Shown: positions 22,919 to 31,688, numbered from the stretch's first letter. The stretch is 41,992 bases of DNA from Blastococcus sp. CT_GayMR20 (GCF_004570345.1 NZ_SPQM01000027.1:1-41992); one strand, 5' to 3'. Translations and numbers: made by a program. The notes: generated from the sequence alone by a model not told the origin.

Positions 22919-23520
22919 TCCGGGTGCTCATCGCCGAGGACCAGTCCCTCGTCCGGGGTGCGCTGCGGGCCCTGCTCGAGCTGGAGGACGACGTCGAGGT
23001 CGTCGCCGAGGTCGGCCGAGGGGACGCCGTGGTCGACGCCGCCCGCGAGCACCGCCCGGACGTGGCGCTGCTGGACATCGAGATGCCCGGCGGTGACGGC
23101 ATCGAGGCGGCCCGCGCGCTGGCCACCGCCGTCCCGGAGTGCCGGGCGGTCATCCTCACGACCTTCGGGCGGCCGGGGTTCCTGCGCCGGGCGATGGAGG
23201 TCGGCGCCGCGGGCTTCCTGGTGAAGGACGCGCCGGTGGCCGAACTCGCCCAGGGCATCCGCGCGGTGATGGCGGGGGAGCGGGTCATCGACCGCGACCT
23301 CGCCGCCGCCGCGCTGGCGATCGGCGCCACCCCGTTGTCCACTCGCGAGGCCGACGTCCTGCGGGCGGCCGCGGGCGGTGCCACGGTCGCCGACATCGCC
23401 GGTCGGCTGTTCCTGTCGGAGGGGACGGTGCGCAACTACCTCTCCTCGGCGATCGGCAAGACCGGCGCCCGCACCCGGGTGGAGGCCGCCCGCGTGGCCG
23501 AGGAGAAGGGCTGGCTCTAG
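22915..23520 (+). CDS. NarL/LuxR-type response regulator
   Basis: A 201-residue regulator: receiver domain 1-120 with phospho-acceptor Asp54 (ALLDIEMPGGDG), acidic pocket EDQ at 8-10, conserved Thr and Lys (ILTTFG, LVKDAP), then a LuxR-type HTH, LSTREADVLRAAAGGATVAD and EGTVRNYLSSAIGKTGARTR. Cognate of the kinase directly upstream (ATGA overlap). The four-gene order ATPase-permease-kinase-regulator resembles B. subtilis yvfRSTU. It probably controls its own operon; the 20-base palindrome at 20062-20081 is a candidate site. It ends in UAG. Confidence 0.94.
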   Translation: MIRVLIAEDQSLVRGALRALLELEDDVEVVAEVGRGDAVVDAAREHRPDVALLDIEMPGGDGIEAARALATAVPECRAVILTTFGRPGFLRRAMEVGAAGFLVKDAPVAELAQGIRAVMAGERVIDRDLAAAALAIGATPLSTREADVLRAAAGGATVADIAGRLFLSEGTVRNYLSSAIGKTGARTRVEAARVAEEKGWL

Positions 23521-23537
23521 GTCGGCTGCAGCCCGAC
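23521..23537. terminator. weak hairpin between convergent genes
   Basis: GTCGG-CTGCAGC-CCGAC in the 20-base gap between the response regulator and the convergent membrane protein. Five outer pairs; the inner part is imperfect. Listed as a candidate only. Confidence 0.3.
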
Positions 23538-23540
23538 GAG

Positions 23541-23921
23541 TCAGTCCTCCAGCGAGCGCACGACCAGTGAGAAGGCGGCGAAGAACGCGCTGGTCGCCGC
23601 GGCCCGCATCGCAGTCGCTCGGCCGATGGCCTGCGCTGATCCGAGGGCGGTCAGCGTGTCCACGACGTTCATCCCCGCCGACACGGCCAGCATCCGGTCG
23701 GTCTCCTCCCTCGTCCGTGCGGTGGAGGACCAGGCGGCGAGCGCGAGCATCCGGCTCCCGAACAGGCGGAGCAGCTGTGTGGTGTGCGGCGTCGGCGGGA
23801 CGCCATAGGTGGCACCCAGCGCCCGAGGCGCCAGGACGCCGGCGGCCCCGAAGACGACGGCGCCTCCGGTGAGTGCCTGCACCAGCGTCCCCCTCGACAT
23901 ACCCAGCGCTGTCGATGCCAT
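23541..23921 (-). CDS. Small membrane protein, DUF4267-like
   Basis: A 126-residue protein with three or four hydrophobic segments (LVQALTGGAVVFGAAGVLAP; LLRLFGSRMLALAAW; a central amphipathic stretch; AAATSAFFAAFSLVV). The pattern of a short membrane protein with R-x-x-G-x-R near the middle recalls DUF4267 (family assignment from memory, not certain). ATG 23921 follows GAGGGGAT. It is convergent with the response regulator; nothing indicates function. Confidence 0.72.
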   Translation of the reverse strand: MASTALGMSRGTLVQALTGGAVVFGAAGVLAPRALGATYGVPPTPHTTQLLRLFGSRMLALAAWSSTARTREETDRMLAVSAGMNVVDTLTALGSAQAIGRATAMRAAATSAFFAAFSLVVRSLED

Positions 23922-24018
23922 CTCGATCCCCTCTGCCGCCCGAACTGCCCCGGTCCTCGAAGCAGGGTGCTCTCGATGGCGCCGGCCGTACAGGTGCTCC
24001 GCCGCGAAGCGGCGAGGT

Positions 24019-24303
24019 TCAGACCCGGCGGGGGTTGGGGACCGGCGGCTGGGTGGGGATCGACGCGGTGGCCGGCCCGGACGGCGCCTCGACAGGGGTC
24101 AGCGAGTCGAGGTCGAGCACCCGGACGTGGATCACGTTGCGCTGCTGCAGCGCCGCCCGGAGTGCGCGGTGCAGGCCGTCCTCGAGGTAGAGCTCGCCGT
24201 GCCACTGCACCGCGTGGGGGAACAGGTCGCCGTAGAAGGTGGAGTCGTCGGCGAGCAGCGCGTCGAGCGCCAGTTCCTTCTTCGTCGTCGTCAGCGTGTC
24301 CAT
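24019..24303 (-). CDS. Conserved actinobacterial hypothetical protein next to hrcA
   Basis: A 94-residue protein: an N-terminal short helix (TTTKKELALDALLADDS), a conserved core FYGDLFPHAVQWHGELYLED and GLHRALRAALQQRNVIHVRV, then a Pro-rich tail (PTQPPVPNPRRV). A protein of this size lies divergent to hrcA in mycobacteria as well (I believe Rv2375), so the locus is conserved. Start ATG 24303 chosen from the AGGTG before it and because conservation begins just after; ATG 24327 is an in-frame alternative. A TAGGGT on the minus strand at 24449-24444 could be its promoter. Function unknown. Confidence 0.75.
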   Translation of the reverse strand: MDTLTTTKKELALDALLADDSTFYGDLFPHAVQWHGELYLEDGLHRALRAALQQRNVIHVRVLDLDSLTPVEAPSGPATASIPTQPPVPNPRRV

Positions 24304-24632
24304 CCGCACCTGGCGGGGCGGGATCATCGCCCAGTCGCGCGTGGACAGGCCGTGATCGGGATAGGGGCGGCCGTCACGAACCGATTTGAAGATCAGGGAA
24401 CCGACCTCCGCTCTCTGCCCCGCGGGGAGGCGCCGACCGGTCCACCCTAACCGCCGGAACTGTGCGGTGCCCATGCCCCGTACGGCCCCGTCCAGAGGCT
24501 CGCCGCGAGCTTGCGAGCGGTCCGATGGCCTCGGTGCAGGATCCTCCCGCGAGCCCGCGAGTGGTGGGGGCAGCGAGGTCCTTCCGGGGGTCCTCGATCC
24601 GCGAGCCACGCGACGAGGCGCCGTCCCGGACG
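24304..24632. other. divergent intergenic region upstream of hrcA
   Basis: Non-coding stretch between the hypothetical protein and hrcA. It contains a TAGGGT (-10-like, minus strand, 24449-24444) and then no gene I can support; long GC-rich frames through it look like chance. The CIRCE operator follows it. Confidence 0.5.
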
Positions 24633-24638
24633 TATGCT
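24633..24638 (+). promoter_or_regulatory. -10 element of the hrcA operon
   Basis: TATGCT immediately upstream of the CIRCE element, placing the transcription start at about 24645, inside the operator. No clear -35. Confidence 0.55.
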
Positions 24639-24641
24639 GGC

Positions 24642-24668
24642 TTGGCACTCGGTCCGTGCGAGTGCCAG
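24642..24668. promoter_or_regulatory. CIRCE heat-shock operator
   Basis: TTGGCACTC-N9-GAGTGCCAG: an inverted repeat with the exact 9-base spacing of CIRCE (consensus TTAGCACTC-N9-GAGTGCTAA) and only the A/G and T/C variants in the arms. It lies 60 bases before hrcA and should be the HrcA-binding site that autoregulates the hrcA-dnaJ-rsmE transcript. Confidence 0.93.
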
Positions 24669-24727
24669 ATCCGGGCGTGTCCCGGAGGCGCCGCACGGCA
24701 CGTCGACCGGTACGGGGAGGTGTCACC

Positions 24728-25750
24728 GTGGCGCACGACGAACGCCGCCTGGAAGTCCTCCGGGCCATCGTCCAGGACTATGTCTCGACCAACGACCCGG
24801 TAGGCAGCAAGGCCCTCGCCGAGCGCCACGACCTCGGCGTGTCACCGGCCACCATCCGCAACGACATGGCGGTGCTGGAGGAGCAGGGCTACATCACCCA
24901 GCCGCACACCAGCGCGGGGCGGGTGCCCACCGACAAGGGCTACCGGCTGTTCGTCGACAAGCTGTCCGCCGTCAAGCCGCTGTCAGTGGCCGAGCGCCGG
25001 GCGATCGAGCGGTTCCTCGACGGCGCCGTCGACCTGCACGACGTGCTCGGCCGCAGCGTGCGGCTGCTCGCCCAGCTGACCCGGCAGGTGGCCGTCGTCC
25101 AGTACCCGACGCTGTCGCGCAGCGCCGTCCGCCACCTCGAGGTCGTGCAGGTCGCGGCCGCGCGGCTGATGCTGGTGCTCATCACCGATACCGGCCGCGT
25201 CGAGCAGCGGGTCGTGGACTGTCCCGTGGACGTCGACGCCGAGGCCGTCGCCGAGCTGCGCACGTTGCTGAACTCCGCGTTCCACAACGTGAAGCTGATC
25301 GACGCCGGGGGCAAGGTGCCCGACCTGCTCGACACCGCGCCGGAGCACCTGCGGGGCCTTGTCGCCACCGTCAGCGCCACCCTGCTGGAGACGCTGGTCG
25401 AGCCCGGTGAGGACCGGCTGGTCATCGGCGGCACGGCCAACCTCGCCCGCGGCAACGCCCTCGACTTCCCCGGCACGGTGCGCCCCCTGCTGGAGGCCCT
25501 GGAAGAACAGGTCGTGGTCCTGCGGTTGATGGCTCAGGTGGACGCGAGCACGGTGCTCGTCCGGATCGGTGAGGAGAACGCCCACGAGGCGCTCACCGGG
25601 GCATCCTTCGTGTCCGTCGGGTACGGCTCCGACAACCGCGCCCTCGGTGGGCTCGGGGTCGTCGGGCCCACCCGCATGGACTATCCGACGAACATGGCCG
25701 CGGTTCGCGCCGTGGCCCGCTACGTCGGCCACCTGCTGGCCGAGAGCTGA
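24728..25750 (+). CDS. hrcA: Heat-inducible transcription repressor HrcA
   Basis: A 340-residue repressor, the usual length. N-terminal winged helix: [20 protein letters not shown] then [20 protein letters not shown] and [20 protein letters not shown]. The C-terminal GAF-like/dimerisation part includes IGEEN and [20 protein letters not shown], the family-typical ending. GTG 24728 chosen with GGAGG seven bases upstream and CIRCE 60 bases upstream. First gene of an apparent hrcA-dnaJ-rsmE operon (gap 15 bases, then 1 base). Release from CIRCE on heat shock, assisted by GroEL, is known for the family. Confidence 0.96.
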   Translation: MAHDERRLEVLRAIVQDYVSTNDPVGSKALAERHDLGVSPATIRNDMAVLEEQGYITQPHTSAGRVPTDKGYRLFVDKLSAVKPLSVAERRAIERFLDGAVDLHDVLGRSVRLLAQLTRQVAVVQYPTLSRSAVRHLEVVQVAAARLMLVLITDTGRVEQRVVDCPVDVDAEAVAELRTLLNSAFHNVKLIDAGGKVPDLLDTAPEHLRGLVATVSATLLETLVEPGEDRLVIGGTANLARGNALDFPGTVRPLLEALEEQVVVLRLMAQVDASTVLVRIGEENAHEALTGASFVSVGYGSDNRALGGLGVVGPTRMDYPTNMAAVRAVARYVGHLLAES

Positions 25751-25765
25751 GGCTGAGACTTCTTC

Positions 25766-26899
25766 ATGGCAACCGACTACTTCGGCGTGCTGGGCGTTGC
25801 CCGCGGTGCCAGCGACAGCGACATCAAGCGCGCCTACCGGAAGCTGGCGCGCGACCTGCACCCGGACGTCAACCCCGATCCCGGCGCCAAGGAGCGCTTC
25901 CAGGAGGTCACCCGTGCGTACGAGGCGCTGACCGACCCCGAGAAGCGCCGCATCGTCGACCTCGGCGGCGACCCGTTCGACACCGCCGGCGGCGGGGGAG
26001 CGGGGGGCTTCGGGACGGCCGGTTTCGGTGGCCTCGGCGACATCATGGACGCGTTCTTCGGCGGTGCGGCGACGCGCGGCCCGCGCAGTCGCACCCGCGC
26101 CGGGCGCGACGCCCTCATCCCGATCGAGCTGGAGCTCGACGAGACGGTCTTCGGGACGACGAAGGACATCACCGTCGACACGGCAGTCCTGTGCACCGTC
26201 TGCACCGGCGCAGGCACTGCACCCGGCACGCACCCGACGACCTGCACCACCTGCTCCGGCCGTGGTGAGGTGCAGAGCGTCCAGCGCGGTTTCCTCGGAC
26301 AGGTCGTCTCCAGCCGCGTCTGCCCCACCTGCGCCGGCACCGGCCAGGTCATCCCCGAGCCCTGCCCCGAGTGCGCCGGCGACGGCCGCGTCCGCTCGCG
26401 CCGCACGCTGCAGGTGAAGGTGCCCGCCGGCGTCGAGGACGGCATGCGGATCCGGCTCACCGGCCAGGGCGAGGTCGGCCCCGGGGGCGGCCCCGCCGGC
26501 GACCTGTACGTCGAGATCCACGAGCGGCCGCACGACGTCTTCACCCGTGACGGCGAGGACCTGCACTGCCGGGTCACGCTGCCGATGACCTCGGCCGCCC
26601 TGGGGACGACGCTGAGCCTCAAGACCCTGGACGGCGAGGAGGACCTCGACATCCGCCCCGGCACCCAGTCCGGCAGCGTCCTGACGCTGCGCGCGCACGG
26701 TGCCCCGCGGCTGCGAGGCACCGGCCGGGGCAACCTGGTCGTGCACATCGAGGTCTCCACGCCCACCCGCCTGGACGCCGAGCAGGAGAAGCTGCTGCGG
26801 GAGCTGGCGGCGCTGCGCGGCGAGGACCAGGCCGACTCCCACCGCGAGGCCCAGGGCGGGCTGTTCTCCCGGGTCCGCGACGCGTTCAACGGGCGCTGA
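25766..26899 (+). CDS. dnaJ: Chaperone protein DnaJ
   Basis: A 377-residue type I J-protein. The J domain carries HPD at residues 32-34 (DLHPDVN). A Gly-rich linker (about 72-100) is followed by a zinc-binding domain with four CxxCxGxG-type repeats ([32 protein letters not shown]) and the C-terminal substrate-binding domain. It stimulates DnaK ATPase and delivers unfolded proteins. Linked to hrcA in the actinobacterial DnaJ2 arrangement (the copy adjacent to grpE/dnaK is elsewhere). ATG 25766; spacing to hrcA is 15 bases with weak Shine-Dalgarno. Confidence 0.96.
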   Translation: MATDYFGVLGVARGASDSDIKRAYRKLARDLHPDVNPDPGAKERFQEVTRAYEALTDPEKRRIVDLGGDPFDTAGGGGAGGFGTAGFGGLGDIMDAFFGGAATRGPRSRTRAGRDALIPIELELDETVFGTTKDITVDTAVLCTVCTGAGTAPGTHPTTCTTCSGRGEVQSVQRGFLGQVVSSRVCPTCAGTGQVIPEPCPECAGDGRVRSRRTLQVKVPAGVEDGMRIRLTGQGEVGPGGGPAGDLYVEIHERPHDVFTRDGEDLHCRVTLPMTSAALGTTLSLKTLDGEEDLDIRPGTQSGSVLTLRAHGAPRLRGTGRGNLVVHIEVSTPTRLDAEQEKLLRELAALRGEDQADSHREAQGGLFSRVRDAFNGR

Positions 26900-26900
26900 G

Positions 26901-27665
26901 ATGACCAGTCCCGGCGCGGCCGCCGTCCCCGAGCTGGGCGGCGCACCCATGTTCATCGTCCCCGGCCTCGCGGAGTCCGACGAGCTGCTCGTCGACGGCG
27001 CCGAGGGCCGGCACGCGGTCGAGGTGCTGCGGCTCTCGCCGGGGGAGCGGGTCCGGGTCGGCGACGGCCAGGGCACGGTCGCCGACAGCGAGGTCCTCAG
27101 CGCCGGTGCCGACGGTCTGCGCGTGGCCGTGGTGCAGCGGTTCGAGGTGCCGGCACCGGATCCGGAGTTCGTGCTGGTGCAGGCGCTGCCGAAGGGCGAC
27201 CGCGGTCCGCTTGCGGTCGACCTGGCCACCGAGCTCGGCGTGGACCGGATCGTGCCGTGGGCCGCCTCGCGCTGCGTGACCCGCTGGCGCGACGACCGGA
27301 TCGCCAAGGGCGTGGCGAAGTGGCGGGCGGCGGCGCACGCGGCCAGCAAGCAGTCCCGCCGTCCGCACGTCCCGGAGGTCACCGACCTCATGACCACCCG
27401 CGAGGTGTGCGGGCTGCTGGCCGACGTCGACCTCGCGCTGGTCCTGCACGAGCAGGCCCGTCGTCCCCTCGCGGAGCTGGACATCCCGACGTCGGGGACC
27501 GTGGCGATCGTCGTCGGCCCCGAGGGCGGGCTCACCGACGGCGAGGTGGTGGCCTTCCGCGCCGCCGGCGCGCAGGCCGTGCGTCTGGGCGCCGAGGTGC
27601 TGCGCACCTCCACGGCAGGTGCCGCCGCCCTCGCCGCCCTGTCGTCGTCCACCCGCTGGAAGTAG
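26901..27665 (+). CDS. rsmE: 16S rRNA m3U1498 methyltransferase
   Basis: A 254-residue SPOUT methyltransferase that methylates U1498 of 16S rRNA. An N-terminal PUA-like domain (EGRHAVEVLRLSPGERVRVG) precedes the knotted SAM-binding C-terminal domain: ALPKGDRGPLAVDLATELGV, WRAAAHAASKQSRRPHVPEV, VVGPEGGLTDGEV and LGAEVLRTSTAG. ATG 26901 lies one base after the dnaJ stop. Its place after dnaJ matches other actinobacteria. It ends in UAG and is followed at once by a 14-bp hairpin. Confidence 0.95.
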   Translation: MTSPGAAAVPELGGAPMFIVPGLAESDELLVDGAEGRHAVEVLRLSPGERVRVGDGQGTVADSEVLSAGADGLRVAVVQRFEVPAPDPEFVLVQALPKGDRGPLAVDLATELGVDRIVPWAASRCVTRWRDDRIAKGVAKWRAAAHAASKQSRRPHVPEVTDLMTTREVCGLLADVDLALVLHEQARRPLAELDIPTSGTVAIVVGPEGGLTDGEVVAFRAAGAQAVRLGAEVLRTSTAGAAALAALSSSTRWK

Positions 27666-27672
27666 CCGCCGC

Positions 27673-27705
27673 CCCCTGGTGATCAGGTGACCTGATCACC
27701 AGGGG
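27673..27705. terminator. 14-bp hairpin terminator after rsmE
   Basis: CCCCTGGTGATCAG, loop GTGAC, CTGATCACCAGGGG: a perfect 14-bp stem, starting eight bases after rsmE. It serves the plus strand and, with the next hairpin, probably also the convergent cstA-ybdD operon. Confidence 0.8.
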
Positions 27706-27757
27706 TCCTGGCTCACCGTCGACGCTGAGCCAGGACCACACAGGGTGAGCCAGGACC
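27704..27757. terminator. alternative hairpins built on one arm and two partner arms
   Basis: Left arm GGTCCTGGCTCACC (27704-27717) pairs perfectly over 14 bases with GGTGAGCCAGGACC (27744-27757), and over 11 bases with TGAGCCAGGAC (27726-27736). Only one can form at a time. It overlaps the end of the preceding hairpin by two bases and ends four bases before the ybdD stop codon, so it can terminate either strand. Confidence 0.7.
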
Positions 27758-27760
27758 GCC

Positions 27761-27949
27761 TCAGCAGCACCGTGCGATCGGGTTCTTCTCCGCGGCGTCG
27801 GTCCGCTGTCGCTCGAAGTCGTAGCGACTCATCGGCGGGTGCCCGTGCTCCGCGCAGTGCTCCAGGTACCGGTCCCAGTTCGCCTCTCCGGTGAACTCGC
27901 GCAGGTACCAGCGCACGCCCTGCCAGGCGCGGCCGACCCCCGCCGTCAC
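27761..27949 (-). CDS. YbdD/YjiX-family small protein
   Basis: A 62-residue DUF466 protein, full length for the family: WQGVRWYLREFTGEANWDRY, LEHCAEHGHPPMSRYDFERQ and a C-terminal Cys pair (IARCC). Family members are encoded directly after cstA-type transporters and are thought to be needed for their function; here the GTG start overlaps the cstA stop by 4 bases (GTGA), so translation is coupled. The C-terminal CC ending is characteristic. Expected at the cytoplasmic face with CstA. Confidence 0.93.
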   Translation of the reverse strand: MTAGVGRAWQGVRWYLREFTGEANWDRYLEHCAEHGHPPMSRYDFERQRTDAAEKNPIARCC

Positions 27950-30162
27950 GGTTGCGGCCTCCCGCCCGCGCCGGAGCCGACCAGCCGCTCGTGCTCGGCG
28001 ATGGCGCGCTTCTCCTCAGGAGTCGGGAAGAGCCCTGCCGGCTCGACGAGGTTGGACGGCGTCGGCGGTTCCTCCGTCGTCGGCAGCTGGCCCGCCCGGA
28101 TCGCCCGCATGATCACCACGAGGGCGTTGGCGACCACGACGAGCGTCAGCAGTGCGAAGACGGACTGCAGGATGCCGTTGAGGGTGGAGTTGAAGATGAC
28201 CTGGTCCATCTGCCCCTGGTCCTGGGCGGGCGCCAGGACCTCCCCGGCGTTCTGGGCGTCGCGGTACACCTGCGCCTGGGTGAAGTAGCCGACCCTCGGG
28301 TCGCCGGAGAAGACCTTCTGCCAGCTCGCGGTCATCGTGACGACGAGGTCCCAGGCCAGCGGGATCCCGGTGACCCAGGCGTAGCGGAGCTTCCCGTGCT
28401 TGATCAGCAGCACCGTGCAGAGCGTGAGCGCGATCGCGGCGAGCAACTGGTTGGCGATGCCGAACAGCGGGAAGAGCTGGTTGACCCCGCCCAGCGGGTC
28501 GGTGACGCCGATGTAGAGGACCGAGCCCCAGAGGCCGACGACCACCGCGCTGGCGATGATGTTGCCCGGCCGCCACGACAGGTCACCGAAGCGCTTCCAG
28601 ACGTTGCCGACCGTGTCCTGCAGCATGAAGCGGCCCACGCGGGTGCCGGCGTCCACGGCGGTGAGGATGAACAGCGCCTCGAACATGATCGCGAAGTGGT
28701 ACCAGAACGCCTGGCCACCCCCGCCGAACGCCTGGCTGAACACCTGCGCGAGGCCCACGGCGAGCGCAGGAGCGCCGCCGGTCCGCGAGATGAGCGTCTC
28801 CTCCTGGACGGCGGCCGAGGCGGCGGCCAGGTCCTGCGCGGAGGTGTCGAAGCCGAGCCCGTTGACGAACGCGGCGGCCGACTCGACGGTCCCGCCGGTG
28901 GCACCGGCCGGGCTGTTCATCGCGAAGTAGAGACCCTGGTCGATGACGACGGCGGCGATCAGCGCGCTGACGGCGACGAAGGACTCCATCAGCATGCCGC
29001 CGTAGCCGATCAGGCGGACCTGGCTCTCCTTGGCCACCATCTTCGGCGTCGTCCCGGAGGAGATGAGCGCGTGGAACCCGGACAGGGCCCCGCAGGCGAT
29101 CGTGATGAAGACGAACGGGAAGAGCGATCCGGCGAACACCGGGCCGGTGCCTTCCCGGGCGAAGTCGGTGACCGCCTCGGCCTGCAGCACCGGGCGGGCG
29201 ATGATCAGGCTGACCGCCAGCAGGACGATCACGCCGATCTTCATGAACGTCGACAGGTAGTCGCGCGGGGTCAGCAGCAGCCAGACCGGCAGCACCGAGG
29301 CGACGAAGCCGTAGACGACCAGGGCGAGGACCAGCCACTCCTTGGACAGGGTCAGCGCGTCACCGAGGCCGGTGTCCTCGATCCAGCCGCCGGCCACGAT
29401 CGCCAGCAGCAGCAGGGCGACGCCGATGCCGGTGGCCTCGAGCACCCTGCCCGGGCGCAGCCGGCGCAGGTAGATACCCATGAAGAGCGCGATGGGGATG
29501 GTCAGGCCGATCGAGAAGACACCCCAGGGGGACTCGGCGAGCGCATTCACCACGATCAGTGCGAGCACCGCCAGGATGATGATCATGATGGCGAAGACGG
29601 CGATCAGGGCGGCGACGCCGCCGACGATGCCGATCTCCTCGCGGATCATCTGGCCGAGGCTCTTCCCGTTGCGGCGCATCGAGAAGAACATGACCGTCAG
29701 GTCCTGGACCGCCCCGGCGAAGATCACGCCGACGACGATCCAGATGGTGCCGGGCAGATATCCCATCTGGGCGGCGAGCACCGGGCCGACGAGCGGTCCG
29801 GCGCCCGCGATCGCGGCGAAGTGGTGGCCGAAGAGCACCCGGCGGTCCGTGACGTCGAAGTCGACGCCGTTCTCCAGGCGCTCGGCCGGGGTGGCCCGCT
29901 TGTCGTCGGCCCGGAGCACCTTGTAGGTGATGAACCGCGAGTAGAAGCGGTAGGCGATCGCATACGAGCACAGCGCGGCGAAGAGCAGCCACAACGCCGA
30001 GATCGTCTCGCCGCGGGCCAGGGCCAGCACGCCCCAGCAGATCGCGCCGACGACGGCCACCGCCGACCAGATCAGCACCGACTTCAGCGACCGGCCGCTG
30101 CCGGCCGCCTGGCCGGACGGCGAGCTCCCGCCACCGGCGTCCCTGGTGATCGTTCCGGACAT
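27946..30162 (-). CDS. cstA: Carbon starvation protein CstA family transporter
   Basis: A 738-residue membrane protein with about 16 hydrophobic segments. Family motifs: FGHHFAAIAGAGPLVGPVLA, QMGYLPGTIWIVVGVIFAGA, GALSGFHALISSGTTPK and PLFGIANQLLAAIALTL. CstA-family proteins take up peptides or pyruvate under carbon limitation, so this is a nutrient importer; which substrate cannot be read from sequence. ATG 30162 has GAGGGGGCG upstream. It forms a two-gene unit with ybdD. The C-terminal soluble tail (PTEEKRAIAEHERLVG) is short. It is divergent from the HIT gene; the 141-base gap holds both promoters. Confidence 0.94.
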   Translation of the reverse strand: MSGTITRDAGGGSSPSGQAAGSGRSLKSVLIWSAVAVVGAICWGVLALARGETISALWLLFAALCSYAIAYRFYSRFITYKVLRADDKRATPAERLENGVDFDVTDRRVLFGHHFAAIAGAGPLVGPVLAAQMGYLPGTIWIVVGVIFAGAVQDLTVMFFSMRRNGKSLGQMIREEIGIVGGVAALIAVFAIMIIILAVLALIVVNALAESPWGVFSIGLTIPIALFMGIYLRRLRPGRVLEATGIGVALLLLAIVAGGWIEDTGLGDALTLSKEWLVLALVVYGFVASVLPVWLLLTPRDYLSTFMKIGVIVLLAVSLIIARPVLQAEAVTDFAREGTGPVFAGSLFPFVFITIACGALSGFHALISSGTTPKMVAKESQVRLIGYGGMLMESFVAVSALIAAVVIDQGLYFAMNSPAGATGGTVESAAAFVNGLGFDTSAQDLAAASAAVQEETLISRTGGAPALAVGLAQVFSQAFGGGGQAFWYHFAIMFEALFILTAVDAGTRVGRFMLQDTVGNVWKRFGDLSWRPGNIIASAVVVGLWGSVLYIGVTDPLGGVNQLFPLFGIANQLLAAIALTLCTVLLIKHGKLRYAWVTGIPLAWDLVVTMTASWQKVFSGDPRVGYFTQAQVYRDAQNAGEVLAPAQDQGQMDQVIFNSTLNGILQSVFALLTLVVVANALVVIMRAIRAGQLPTTEEPPTPSNLVEPAGLFPTPEEKRAIAEHERLVGSGAGGRPQP

Positions 30163-30290
30163 GAGCGCCCCCTCGCACTCCCGTCAGCGTCCCGGAGACG
30201 CCGGCCGTTTCGCAGCATAGGTACGCGGCGGAGGTCCGGCGCCCGGAGGATCCGAACCGTTATGACGGGGTGGGCGGGTGCTGCGGGCTC

Positions 30291-30296
30291 TAGGGT
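30291..30296 (+). promoter_or_regulatory. -10 element of the HIT gene (leaderless)
   Basis: TAGGGT followed by seven bases and the GTG start at 30304; no Shine-Dalgarno. No clear -35. Confidence 0.5.
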
Positions 30297-30303
30297 CGGG
30301 CCC

Positions 30304-30663
30304 GTGTCCGACTGCCTGTTCTGCCGCATGGTCGCCGGTGAGATCCCGGCCGACGTCGTCCACCAGACCGACCGGGTGTTCGCCTTCCGCGACATCAAAC
30401 CGCAGGCGCCGACCCACGTGCTGGTGATCCCCAAGGAGCACCACCGGAACATCGGTGCCCTGGCCGCGGCGGATCCCGCGCTGCTCGGCGAGGTCGTCTC
30501 CGCGGCGCACGCGGTCGCCCTCCAGGAAGGGCTGGTCACCGACGGCGGCATCGAGCCGGGCTACCGCGTGGTCACCAACACCGGCCCGATGGCAGGGCAG
30601 TCGGTCGACCACATCCACCTGCACGTCCTCGGTGGCCGCGGCCTGGGCTGGCCGCCCGGCTGA
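30304..30663 (+). CDS. HIT-family nucleotide hydrolase
   Basis: A 119-residue HIT protein. It has the N-terminal CLFCRMVAGEIPA (CxxC zinc-ligand type), the IKPQAPTHVLVIPKEHH strand and the catalytic triad HIHLHVLGG near the C terminus. Members hydrolyse adenosine or guanosine phosphoramidates and related nucleotides. GTG 30304 with a TAGGGT -10 seven bases upstream fixes the start. It is full length for HINT-type members. The enoyl-CoA hydratase follows after 30 bases, so the two may be co-transcribed. Confidence 0.92.
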   Translation: MSDCLFCRMVAGEIPADVVHQTDRVFAFRDIKPQAPTHVLVIPKEHHRNIGALAAADPALLGEVVSAAHAVALQEGLVTDGGIEPGYRVVTNTGPMAGQSVDHIHLHVLGGRGLGWPPG

Positions 30664-30693
30664 CCGGGACGGCGGGATGCGAGGCTGGCGCCC

Positions 30694-31515
30694 ATGAGCG
30701 AGGCCCGAGCCCCCGTCCGCATCGAGCGGGACGGCGACGTGGCCGTCGTCGTCCTCGACAACCCGCCGCTGAACCTGTTCACGCCGGCGGTGTTCACGGC
30801 GCTGGACACCGCGGTGCGCGAACTCGTCGCCCTGACCGACCCCGGGCGGGACGACCGTGCCCGTGCAGTGCTGTTCGAGGCCCGCGGCAAGGTCGTGTCC
30901 GCGGGGGTCGACGTCACCTTCTTCCGCGACATCGCCGAGGGCCCCGATCCCGTCGCCCGGGGCGGCGAGCTCTGGGCGCAGCTGCTGCGGGTCGGTCAGG
31001 CGATCGAGGACCTCCCGGTGCCCACCGTGTTCGCCGCCCACGGGCTCGCGCTGACCGTCGCGTTCGAAATCTCGTTGTGCTGCGACATCCTGCTGGCGGC
31101 GGAGAAGGCGTCGTTCGGCCTGGTCGAGATCGTCGTCGGGCTCACGCCGTCGATAGGCGGGCCGCAGCGGCTGGCCGAGCGCGCCGGTCCGGCGCGGGCC
31201 CGGGAGCTGGTCTTCAGCGGGCAGCGCTACCCGGCCGCCGTCCTCGAGCGGTGGAACGTGGTCAACCGCGTCCTGCCGGACGAGGGCTTCGCCGAGGCGG
31301 CCCGCGCGTACGCGCACCAGGTCGCCGCGGGGCCCACCCTCGCGCACGCCGCGACCAAGCGGCTGGTGGCCACGTCCGTCCGGGACGGCGCCCGCGCTGC
31401 CGACGTCCTGGTCCCCGAGGTCTCCGGAGCGCTGTTCGCGACCGCCGATCTCCGCGGGGCGGTGGCGTCGTTCCTCTCCGACGGGCCGGGGAAGGCGACG
31501 TTCTCGGGACGGTGA
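30694..31515 (+). CDS. Enoyl-CoA hydratase/isomerase family protein (copy 2)
   Basis: A 273-residue crotonase-fold protein. It has VVLDNPPLNLFTPAVFTALD, GKVVSAGVDVTFF (oxyanion hole 1), AAHGLALTVAFEISLCCDIL (oxyanion hole 2; the usual GG pair is replaced by G-L-A) and SFGLVEIVVGLTPSIGGPQR. The catalytic Glu of GLVEIVVG is present; the second Glu is not evident. It differs strongly from copy 1 (16411-17181), so they are not a recent duplication. ATG 30694 with GAGGCT seven bases upstream. Substrate unknown; a CoA-thioester hydratase or isomerase is likely. Confidence 0.88.
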   Translation: MSEARAPVRIERDGDVAVVVLDNPPLNLFTPAVFTALDTAVRELVALTDPGRDDRARAVLFEARGKVVSAGVDVTFFRDIAEGPDPVARGGELWAQLLRVGQAIEDLPVPTVFAAHGLALTVAFEISLCCDILLAAEKASFGLVEIVVGLTPSIGGPQRLAERAGPARARELVFSGQRYPAAVLERWNVVNRVLPDEGFAEAARAYAHQVAAGPTLAHAATKRLVATSVRDGARAADVLVPEVSGALFATADLRGAVASFLSDGPGKATFSGR

Positions 31516-31688
31516 CCCCCGGGAGGGTGGGGGGAGGTGAGGGCGCGAAGCCGGGATTCGTGGGTGCGGACGCGGGTAGACTCGACCGGTCCGCAGTGCA
31601 CCCACAGGGCATCCAGCCCGTAGCAGGAAGGCAGGGTCGAGGGTTCTTGCCCGACACCTCCCCAGGCGCATCCGCGCCGGGCGCCCAC

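Noticed and set aside
23518..23529. Response-regulator stop TAG followed by Val-Gly-Cys, which would read U-x-x-C.
   Set aside because: The regulator is complete at this TAG, the extension runs into a convergent gene, and no hairpin resembling a SECIS was seen. Chance.
27952..30303. Long plus-strand open frame opposite cstA that is continuous with the HIT gene.
   Set aside because: It has no domain before 30304; the HIT protein starts at GTG 30304 with a -10 just upstream, and cstA on the other strand is clear.
31647..31688. TTG start for phoH adding 14 residues.
   Set aside because: Possible, but the added residues look unconserved and the ribosome-binding site is no better. ATG 31689 kept.
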